The notes below the pieces were generated by a model. It searched no databases and was not told where the DNA came from. It was given only the letters and a program-made list of their open reading frames with translations. Positions 1 through 6,190 of a DNA stretch of 10,033 nucleotides are shown in pieces (the first letter of the stretch is position 1; every line of letters begins with the position of its first letter). Origin of the DNA: Lysobacterales bacterium (lineage in GTDB: Bacteria; Pseudomonadota; Gammaproteobacteria; Xanthomonadales; Xanthomonadaceae); NCBI GenBank assembly GCA_015655035.1, contig JAATFS010000338.1:1-10033 (forward strand). Reading direction: 5' to 3'. Made by a program: the position numbers and the translations under genes.

Positions 1-73
1 CGGCGGCGGCGTTCACTGACACCGGCACTACCCACACCAGAGCACACAACAACCGCCGCAGCCGCACTGCCAT
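1..73 (-). CDS. Start of an exported protein, translationally coupled to the GH43 gene (partial, 3' end outside window)
   Basis: Reading the minus strand from ATG at 73-71 gives MAVRLRRLLCALVWVVPVSV followed by NAAA, still open at the window edge. This is a clear signal peptide: a basic n-region (R4, R6, R7), a hydrophobic core and an Ala-rich end, so the product is exported. The GH43 stop TGA (75-73) shares one base with this start (TGATG). A second in-frame ATG sits directly upstream (76-74), which would give a 4-nt ATGA overlap. A GGGAG Shine-Dalgarno (81-85) is 7 nt from the ATG at 73 but only 4 nt from the one at 76, which favours 73. The function cannot be told from 24 residues; the context suggests another secreted enzyme of the same glycan pathway. 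The gene is real with good probability because signal peptide, SD and stop/start overlap agree. Confidence 0.75.
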   Translation of the reverse strand, partial: MAVRLRRLLCALVWVVPVSVNAAA

Positions 74-1674
74 CATGGCGCTCCCGGTGCATCGCAATCC
101 TGCCCGGCATCGCCTTCGGCGCGCTCTGGCAGGCGCCGCGCCTTCGGCGCCAGCATTTCCCACTCCTGTACCGCGACGCCGGCATAGGTCCTGCCATCGC
201 CGGAGGCGTTCAATACCGCACGTACGCAGCGCGTGGTCACCGGCGCGAAGCGCACCTCCTGGAACGTGCCCGGCATGCTGCGATACGCACTTGCGCCGGG
301 CACCGGGCGCCATTGGCCATCCTTGCGATATTCCAGGTGCCAGGCGCGCGGCGGAGCCACGCCGATCGCCGCGCCCGGCGGCTGGTCGGCGAAGAACACG
401 ATGCGGCTGCCGTCGACGGTGACCGGGCTCGGCCAGCGGTACTGGATCCACTGCTGCGGCGGATTGTGCGCGGTCCAACTGCCCCACATGTCCGGCGGCA
501 GCGGCGCGGCCTTGACGATGCCGTCGTTGAGCGACTTGATCCAGTACTGCACCGGAATATCGGGGCTGTTGGACGCGCTGGCCGACGCAGCCGGCGCGAT
601 ATTGCGTTGCGGCTTGGGCGCGGGCTGCGGTGGATGCGTCGGTGTCACCTTGCGCATCCGCGCCGGGCTCACGCTGTCGTCCCACGCCAGCGCATCGATC
701 GCCACGCTGCGGCGGAAGTGACCACCGCCGCTGGCATCGGCGGTGTGGTAGACGATGTACCACTGGCCGTTGTAGTCGATGATGCCGGGATGCGAGGTGG
801 TCGAGGACACGGGGCCCAGCACCACGCCGCGATACGTCCAGGGACCCAGCGGCGATGGCGCAGTGCCATAGGCGATGCAGGCGTGATAAAGCGCCGGGGT
901 GCACTCGGACGTTGGCCCGGCGCGATTGCCGGCATAGGCCATGTAGTAGGTGCCGTTGCGCTTGAACAGCCACGGCGCTTCGAAGAAGCCGTCCAGCGTT
1001 TTCACCACGACCGGCCGGCCCTTGGGCGTGAGCATGTCGCGCGCCAGCTCGATCCCGCGCAGTTGACCGAACGTGCCCCAGTACAGATAGACCCGGCCGT
1101 CGTCGTCCACCCACACGGTCGGGTCGATGTTCTGGATGTCGTTCTTTTCCGGCAACGACTGCGACACGATCGGGCCGCCGGGATGTGCGTCGCGCCACGG
1201 CCCCAGGGGGCTGTCGGCCACTGCCACGCCAATCGCGAAACGGTCGCGATCGGGCGAATCGCGCTGCTCGACCGGCGCATACAGGTAATAGCGCCGGTCC
1301 GGTCCCTGCACGATCTGGCTGGCATAGGCACGCCCCGGCGCGGCCCAGGCGAATACCTGCTCGGGCTTCAGCACTGCCGGGTAGTGGGTCCACCGGCCAC
1401 TGGCCACGTCGTCGGTAGCCAGCAGCTGCCATTCCTTCATCACGAAGTCGTTGACGTCCGCCGCTGCTTCGTCGCGCCCGGCCAGGATGTAGAGCTTGCC
1501 GTCGGCGACCAGCGGCGCCGGATCGGCCGAGTAGTAGTCGCCGGCAGCCATGATCGGGTTGACGGTGGCCTGTATCTGCCGCGATGGCGGCGAAGCCGTG
1601 CTCGCAGCGGATACCACGCACGCGGGCGCCAGCGCCGACAGCGCAGTGGCCAGCATCAGCGGCCAGCGGCTCAT
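73..1674 (-). CDS. Secreted glycoside hydrolase family 43 enzyme with C-terminal discoidin-like module
   Basis: This 533-aa protein starts at the ATG overlapping the upstream stop (ATGA, 1674-1671), with GGGAG 8 nt before it. An open frame continues further upstream, but that part only reads through the preceding gene. Residues 1-24 are a signal peptide (probable cleavage near VSA-AST). Residues about 40-345 form a GH43 five-bladed propeller. The three expected acids are visible: D51 in YSADPAPL (general base), D184 in NIDPTVWVDDDG (pKa modulator) and E232 in GFFEAPWLFK (general acid). A late propeller stretch reads SHPGIIDYNGQWYIVYH. Family members are mainly alpha-L-arabinofuranosidases or beta-xylosidases; exact linkage cannot be read here. 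Residues about 365-510 are a galactose-binding-like (F5/8C-like) module (LNDG, WGSW, WIQYRW, FFADQPPG, WHLEYRKDGQW, EWEML) homologous to one in the upstream protein, so it probably binds glycan. The last 23 residues are an Ala/Arg/Asp-rich tail that looks non-structural. The enzyme is probably periplasmic or extracellular and co-translated with both neighbours. Confidence 0.93.
   Translation of the reverse strand: MSRWPLMLATALSALAPACVVSAASTASPPSRQIQATVNPIMAAGDYYSADPAPLVADGKLYILAGRDEAAADVNDFVMKEWQLLATDDVASGRWTHYPAVLKPEQVFAWAAPGRAYASQIVQGPDRRYYLYAPVEQRDSPDRDRFAIGVAVADSPLGPWRDAHPGGPIVSQSLPEKNDIQNIDPTVWVDDDGRVYLYWGTFGQLRGIELARDMLTPKGRPVVVKTLDGFFEAPWLFKRNGTYYMAYAGNRAGPTSECTPALYHACIAYGTAPSPLGPWTYRGVVLGPVSSTTSHPGIIDYNGQWYIVYHTADASGGGHFRRSVAIDALAWDDSVSPARMRKVTPTHPPQPAPKPQRNIAPAASASASNSPDIPVQYWIKSLNDGIVKAAPLPPDMWGSWTAHNPPQQWIQYRWPSPVTVDGSRIVFFADQPPGAAIGVAPPRAWHLEYRKDGQWRPVPGASAYRSMPGTFQEVRFAPVTTRCVRAVLNASGDGRTYAGVAVQEWEMLAPKARRLPERAEGDAGQDCDAPGAP
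81..85 (-). promoter_or_regulatory. Ribosome binding site of the gene following GH43
   Basis: The minus strand reads GGGAG here, 7 nt before the ATG at 73 and 4 nt before the tandem ATG at 76. It lies within the last codons of GH43 and decides in favour of the second ATG. Confidence 0.5.
111..151. repeat. 12-bp GC-rich direct repeat with nested hairpin in the 3' end of the GH43 gene
   Basis: CGCCTTCGGCGC occurs twice, at 111-122 and 139-150, 28 bp apart. The two copies are read in different codon frames (28 is not a multiple of 3), so protein-level repetition does not explain them. The second copy includes GCGCC-TTC-GGCGC (138-150) and is flanked by GGCGCC at 132-137 and 146-151, so the transcript could form a compact hairpin in either strand. 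It falls exactly in the non-conserved C-terminal tail of the GH43 protein, about 60 nt before its stop. Confidence 0.6.
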
Positions 1675-4600
1675 CGCTGCGGCTCCCGAACCGTGGTCGG
1701 CGCGCGTCCAATGAGCTTGATCCGCAGTGGCAACGTACCGGTCTGCCCACGTCCGGCAACGCGTCCTTCCAGCAGCAGTTCCTGGCCGGCTGGTGGCGCG
1801 CTTGCCGGCGGCGCGTTCCAGCTGACCGGCCGGCGCTCGCGCGAACCATCGTTGTATTGCACCGTGGCAAAGCCCGGCAGTACCGGCGTGTCGTCCGGCC
1901 CCACGCTCAGGTCCGCAAGTGCATCCACGGTATTGACCTGGCCCGGCTCGCTGGCGCGCACCCAGACCGTGGCCGCTACCGGCACGCCGCCATCGGCCAG
2001 GCCATGCAGGTCGATACGCCCATCGCCGGCCACCGACCCCAGGTCCACCTGTGGCCAGGTCACGCCCAGCGGCGCACGACTGCCATCGGCGTACCAGGCG
2101 TCCACCTGCGTCGGCAGCGCCGGCAGCTGTCCGGGTGCGGTGCGTACATCGATGTGTTCGGTACGTTCCGGCACATCGGCAAACACCTGCCATTCGTCCA
2201 CGCCAAGTGCGGCGTGGCCCTGGCCCTGCGGCGCAGCATCCAGCACCGCGCGCAGTGCGTCGGTGCGTACCGGTGCGAATTCGACCCGGCTGGGCTGGCC
2301 ATTGCCGCCCAGCGGATAGCCGCCGGGCGCGGCGATATCGATCCAGCGTCCGTCATGGCGATATTGCAGTTTCCAGCCGGTCGGCTCGGCCACACCGCCA
2401 CCCGGCTGGTCGTCCCAGAAATACAGGGTGCTGGCCGAGATCCGATGCGGCTGCCGCCATTCGTATTGCAGCCATACCGTGGCCGGCTGCGCGCGCCCCC
2501 AGCTGCCCCAGCGGCGGTCGGCCGACAGGGCAGTGTCCGCGCTCGGCAGCGCGCCATCGTTGAGCGCCTGCACGCGGTGGTGGGTCGCGGTGAATTCGGC
2601 GCTGGCGCTGGCATCGGCCTGCACCTGCAAGCCCTGCCCGCCTTCGCGCGCGGCGGCGTCCACCACCACGTCGGCATGGCCTTGCAACGCGCCATCGTCG
2701 GCAGTCAAACGCAGCCGGTAGCGGCCCGGTTCGGTGAAACGCACGAAGCTGGACGCGGCCGAGGCCTGCTCGAAGATCGCCTCGCCCCCCGCCGGCCCCT
2801 GCTGCTGGCTCCAGCGCAGCGCCAGCGTGGCGCGGGGCAGCGCGTCGTCGCCGACCTGTCCGGCCAGGCGCACCGCTGCGGACGACGTTGCAGCGCGATC
2901 TTCCTGCCAGGCCACCACCTTCGGCGCGAGGTTGTTCTTGGCCGCCTGCACCGGTGCACCGCTGGCATAGGCCTGGATTTCCTTGATGCCGGTACGCGCG
3001 GTGCCGGCATGCACCACCTTCACCCGCAGGCGTTGCGCTTCGATCGCGGGGAACCGCAAATGGTTGAGGTTGCCCTGTGCAATCAGGCGCTCGCGTACCT
3101 GCCCCGGCACCTCCTTCCAGCTACCGTGGTCGAGGTACTGCAAGGTGTAGATCCATGGCGGCGCGTAGCCCGCCCGCGTACCGGAGGCAAAACCGTGCTG
3201 CTCGCCGGCCGGCGAAGAGCTGCGGTAGAAGTACACGCGTACGTCGTCGAGCCTGCGCGGCTGGCCAAGATCCAGCTCGATCCAGTCGCTGGGGTTCGGC
3301 GAGCCCAGCGTGCCCCAGAACGGCTCGTTGGCGGTACTGCCATCCACCGCACCCGCCGGTCCAAAACCGGGCGCAGCGAAGCTGGCGGTTACCTTGGCTC
3401 CCTTGGTCAGGTCGCGCGTGGTCGCCGGCTGGACCACGTCCAAGCCGGCCTTGGCCAACACCTCCGTCACGCGCTGGTCGGCGGCAAACACTACCTGCTC
3501 GGGCCGTTGCACTTCCGCCGCATGCGCCGCAAGCACCTGCGCCGTCCCCGGGTTGACCGCATCCGTTGCGGTTTCCACGCGCCCGCTGGCGGGGTCGTAG
3601 ATCACGTGCGCCAGGCGATCCACGGTGAAGGCCAGCTTGCCGTCCAGATAGACCGAATACCCCTTGGGCGCCTTGCCGCCGTAATGGCTGCCATCCTTGT
3701 CCCAGACAATGGACAGGTTGCGGTTGCGATAGCGGATATTGTCGGCGGCAAAGTGATCCCAGCCGATGTCGATCGGGTACAGCTCGATGCGGCCATCGCT
3801 GCGCGGACGCAGCCCCATCACGTCCTCGATCATGGTGAAGTTGGTCGCACCCAGCTGGGTGTGATGGATCCACGAGCGATAGCCGATGCTGCCGCCATCG
3901 TCGGCGCTGCCCTTGGCCCAGAATTCGTTCTGGTCCGGATAACGGTTGTCGCCGTCGATGTAGTGCGCCCAGGCGTTCCAGTACAGCAACTTGCGATACC
4001 ACTGCGCATCCAGATAGCGACTCGGGTAATCGCGCAACACCGAGGCCAGCATGCGGAAGGTCACGGTGGAGTTGATCACCGAGAAATTATTGCTGCCCTC
4101 TTCGCCGCGCGCATGCTTGTCGGCCTGGTTGGCGGTGTAGAACGGGAAGATCGGGTACTGCTCGCGGTCGCCGAACAGGCGCAGCGCACGCACGTACTTG
4201 GGATCGTAGTCCGGGTCGCCCTGCTTGGGCATCAGCCCGACGGTGAACGGGAAATAGTTGTTGGTTTCCTTCCAGTCCACCGGCAGCCCCGGGCCACCGA
4301 CCTGGCGATGCTTGAGCAGGTCGCCGTGCAATCCCATCGAATCGGCCTGGTCGCTGTGGTCCTGCCACAGCACCGCCAGCGTCGAGCTGCGGATGCGCGC
4401 GGCCACCTGTTGCATCTCGCCCGCCGCCGCGCTGTCGCCGGCCAGCTGCGCCGCCTGGGCCGCCGCCTGGGCATTGGCGTAGACGTAGGCACTCTCGGTG
4501 CGATCCATGCGGATCTGGCCATGGCGCTTGGCCCAGTCGAACGACACCGCATCGGCGTCGTTGCCGGTCATCGCCGCCCAGTCGTACTCGATCAGGCCGT

Positions 4601-6023
4601 TGCCGTTCTTGTCGTAGGCATGCAGCAGGCCGCGCACGTCGCCGCGCCCGTAGTCGGCCAGCTTGCCCGCCACCGCTGCGGGACCGCCGTGCAGCTGGTA
4701 GGCGCGCCACGCGGCGGCGGTGATGTATTGCGCATAGGAATTGGACCAGTTTTCCGGGGAGCCCGGGTTATCGACATAACGCCCGCCGGCCGCCACTTCG
4801 CCGGCTCCGATCCACGAACCGTACGCATAGCTCGGATCCCGCAGGTATTTCAGGTCATCGATGAACATGCAGGTGGTCAGCACGATCGCGTTGTCGTAGC
4901 CGAGCACGCCTTCGATCGCCACCGGGAACTGGTAGTCGTTGCCCGGCACGTCGGCATCGAGGAAATTGAAGCGCAGCAGCCACCAGCGGTAGAACACCGT
5001 CTTGTCGATGTTGTGCTCGGGTGTCTCCAGGTACGGGATGTTGTCGGCCCACCAGCGGTTGTAGGCCACCACATGCTCGCTATAGGCCTGCTGCGGCGAC
5101 TGCGCCGCGATGCGGCGGTACTCGGCCAATGACGACGGCAACTCGCGCGCGGTCAAGCCCAATTGCACCTTGACGGTGGCGGCCTCGCCTTGCGCAGGCA
5201 CCTGTACCCGCCGCGCAATCGCCGCGCCGTCGATCGCAAAGCCGTCGCCGGACAGGCGCGGGAACAGCGTGGTGATGTCGTTGCGGGCCTGGAACGCACC
5301 GGTCAGCTCGTTGTCCTCGGCATGCGTCGCCATCGGCGACAGCGCCTTCAGCACCACCGCGTGCGCAGTGCCATCCAGCGCCGACAGCGTGGCCTCGGCC
5401 ACCGCCACGTTCTCCTGGGTGATGAACTTGACCAGGCGCAGCCGGATGCCGGCGCCGGCGTCTTCGAACACGGTGGTGAAATAGCTCGGCGTCTGCCGGC
5501 GCTGCGCAGTGACCTCGACCAGCGCCAGCGGCTTGCCATCGATTTCCGCCTGCAACCGGAACAGCGCATCGTGGCCGGTCTTGTGCCAGTACGCGACGTC
5601 GCCGACGAAGCCCGGCTGCTCCGGCTTATGGGTGTACAGATAGGCGGCGCGGCCCCGGCTGAATAGCCAGTTGTTCTGGTCGTCGTAGCCACCGCCATTG
5701 CCGTCGCGGGCCAGCATGCGGTCGATCCAGAAATCCTGGCCGGGCGCGCTGCCGGCACCGCGCTTGCGGTCGGCATCGAACACCTTGGCCAGATAGCCAC
5801 CGGGCGAGAACGTGACACCGGCAGTGGGCAGGGGATCGGCCGCGCCCTTGAATACCGGATAGCCGATCTGCGCGTTTGCCGGCGCGGTCTCGCCCCGCAC
5901 CGGCGTATCGGCCGGCGCCAGTCCGGGCAGCATTGCCAATGCCAGTGCTGTCGCCAGCGTGCGCTTCGGCATCCCCTTGCGAACGGAGAGCGGGACACTG
6001 CGGGAAAACCTGGCAAATCGCAT
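1671..6023 (-). CDS. Large secreted multidomain glycoside hydrolase, (alpha/alpha)6 GH63/MGH1-like, with discoidin and Ig-like domains
   Basis: This protein has 1450 aa. I chose ATG 6023-6021 because GAAGG sits 8 nt upstream. The frame extends five codons to a TTG (6038), which I reject for weak initiation. An ATG at 5972 is also possible, but its AAGGGG abuts the start codon. The signal peptide has a long basic n-region and a core around residues 22-38, with cleavage near APA-DTP. By my reading, residues ~50-300 are an N-terminal beta-sandwich (WLFSRGRAAYLYTHKP). Residues ~320-800 are an (alpha/alpha)6 toroid with motifs RFNFLDAD, EGVLGYDN, a DKNGNGLIEYDW loop at D471, DWKETNNYFPFTVGL (~584) and a closing GLRPRSDGRIELYPIDIGW. 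Residues ~869-1018 are an F5/8C discoidin domain (AVDGS, IELDLGQPRRLDDVRVYF). Residues ~1029-1123 are PKD/Ig-like. Residues ~1143-1278 are a second discoidin-like module shared with the GH43 neighbour. Two Big_4-type repeats (WYADGS..VTW, QYNDGS..VSW) end the protein. The toroid resembles clan GH-G/MGH1-like enzymes, and GH142-type beta-L-arabinofuranosidases are one candidate; the family call is tentative. It is probably an exo-acting glycosidase of the periplasm or cell surface. Confidence 0.9.
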   Translation of the reverse strand: MRFARFSRSVPLSVRKGMPKRTLATALALAMLPGLAPADTPVRGETAPANAQIGYPVFKGAADPLPTAGVTFSPGGYLAKVFDADRKRGAGSAPGQDFWIDRMLARDGNGGGYDDQNNWLFSRGRAAYLYTHKPEQPGFVGDVAYWHKTGHDALFRLQAEIDGKPLALVEVTAQRRQTPSYFTTVFEDAGAGIRLRLVKFITQENVAVAEATLSALDGTAHAVVLKALSPMATHAEDNELTGAFQARNDITTLFPRLSGDGFAIDGAAIARRVQVPAQGEAATVKVQLGLTARELPSSLAEYRRIAAQSPQQAYSEHVVAYNRWWADNIPYLETPEHNIDKTVFYRWWLLRFNFLDADVPGNDYQFPVAIEGVLGYDNAIVLTTCMFIDDLKYLRDPSYAYGSWIGAGEVAAGGRYVDNPGSPENWSNSYAQYITAAAWRAYQLHGGPAAVAGKLADYGRGDVRGLLHAYDKNGNGLIEYDWAAMTGNDADAVSFDWAKRHGQIRMDRTESAYVYANAQAAAQAAQLAGDSAAAGEMQQVAARIRSSTLAVLWQDHSDQADSMGLHGDLLKHRQVGGPGLPVDWKETNNYFPFTVGLMPKQGDPDYDPKYVRALRLFGDREQYPIFPFYTANQADKHARGEEGSNNFSVINSTVTFRMLASVLRDYPSRYLDAQWYRKLLYWNAWAHYIDGDNRYPDQNEFWAKGSADDGGSIGYRSWIHHTQLGATNFTMIEDVMGLRPRSDGRIELYPIDIGWDHFAADNIRYRNRNLSIVWDKDGSHYGGKAPKGYSVYLDGKLAFTVDRLAHVIYDPASGRVETATDAVNPGTAQVLAAHAAEVQRPEQVVFAADQRVTEVLAKAGLDVVQPATTRDLTKGAKVTASFAAPGFGPAGAVDGSTANEPFWGTLGSPNPSDWIELDLGQPRRLDDVRVYFYRSSSPAGEQHGFASGTRAGYAPPWIYTLQYLDHGSWKEVPGQVRERLIAQGNLNHLRFPAIEAQRLRVKVVHAGTARTGIKEIQAYASGAPVQAAKNNLAPKVVAWQEDRAATSSAAVRLAGQVGDDALPRATLALRWSQQQGPAGGEAIFEQASAASSFVRFTEPGRYRLRLTADDGALQGHADVVVDAAAREGGQGLQVQADASASAEFTATHHRVQALNDGALPSADTALSADRRWGSWGRAQPATVWLQYEWRQPHRISASTLYFWDDQPGGGVAEPTGWKLQYRHDGRWIDIAAPGGYPLGGNGQPSRVEFAPVRTDALRAVLDAAPQGQGHAALGVDEWQVFADVPERTEHIDVRTAPGQLPALPTQVDAWYADGSRAPLGVTWPQVDLGSVAGDGRIDLHGLADGGVPVAATVWVRASEPGQVNTVDALADLSVGPDDTPVLPGFATVQYNDGSRERRPVSWNAPPASAPPAGQELLLEGRVAGRGQTGTLPLRIKLIGRAPTTVREPQR
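1683..1687 (-). promoter_or_regulatory. Ribosome binding site of the GH43 gene, inside the upstream cistron
   Basis: The minus strand reads GGGAG 8 nt before ATG 1674-1672. Together with the ATGA stop/start overlap it fixes the GH43 start and implies translational coupling. Confidence 0.7.
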
Positions 6024-6031
6024 AGATGAAG

Positions 6032-6036
6032 CCTTC
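6032..6036 (-). promoter_or_regulatory. Ribosome binding site choosing the start of the large hydrolase
   Basis: The minus strand reads GAAGG, with an 8-nt spacer to ATG 6023. The motif overlaps the competing upstream TTG codon (6038-6036), which therefore has no good SD at proper distance; this is why 6023 is preferred. Confidence 0.6.
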
Positions 6037-6060
6037 AAGTCCGGTCGGTGGGAAACAGCC

Positions 6061-6082
6061 GCGTTCCCTATTCCTGGAACGC
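6061..6082. promoter_or_regulatory. Perfect 7-bp inverted repeat upstream of the hydrolase genes (possible operator or leader hairpin)
   Basis: GCGTTCC (6061-6067) and GGAACGC (6076-6082) are perfect inverted copies separated by 8 nt. The element lies 37-59 nt upstream of the start at 6023, a position suited to an operator or a 5'-leader stem-loop. No regulator in the window can be tied to it, and no good -10/-35 pair is visible next to it. Confidence 0.4.
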
Positions 6083-6160
6083 TACTGTGTTCAACCAGCG
6101 CCCTCCTGTCTTGCCGCGTGTCTCTCGCTCAGATGCGGAATACGGCATATCCCCGCCGCA

Positions 6161-6176
6161 CCGGGCACCCGCCCGG
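6161..6176 (-). terminator. Short GC-only hairpin just after the receptor gene (attenuator or mRNA 3'-end stabiliser)
   Basis: CCGGGC (6161-6166) and GCCCGG (6171-6176) form a perfect 6-bp stem with a 4-nt loop. It begins 14 nt after the TonB-dependent receptor stop codon. No T-run follows on the minus strand, so full intrinsic termination is unlikely. Partial termination or protection of the receptor mRNA end would allow the receptor and hydrolase cistrons to be made at different levels. Confidence 0.4.
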
Positions 6177-6190
6177 CACGGCGAGCACGC

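Noticed and set aside
1657..1674. Lipoprotein signal in GH43 (LAPAC at residues 15-19)
   Set aside because: Pro at -2 and Ala at -3 do not fit a good lipobox, and a standard signal-peptidase I site follows a few residues later.
1675..2193. Upstream extension of the GH43 reading frame to 2193
   Set aside because: This part overlaps the coding 3' end of the hydrolase (Big_4 repeats) and translates to a Arg/Gly/Ala/Cys-rich sequence. The signal peptide, SD and ATGA overlap all place the true start at 1674.
313..2319. Open frame of 668 codons on the plus strand opposite GH43
   Set aside because: It has the same codon-register artefact, now opposite GH43 and running on past its start. The composition is unlike a folded protein, and it has no Shine-Dalgarno or family motif.
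1584..5132. Very long (1182-codon) open frame on the plus strand opposite the giant hydrolase
   Set aside because: Its codons are exact reverse complements of the hydrolase codons. In that register a stop needs TTA, CTA or TCA in the sense gene, codons that are rare in GC-rich genomes, so long antisense frames arise without selection. The predicted protein is Arg/His/Ala/Gly-rich and has no recognisable motif.
6066..6094. Sigma-70-like promoter with TTGAAC (6094-6089) before the hydrolase gene
   Set aside because: The hexamer matches only 4 of 6 bases and no acceptable -10 follows at 16-18 nt (ATAGGG or TAGGGA), so it is too weak to call.
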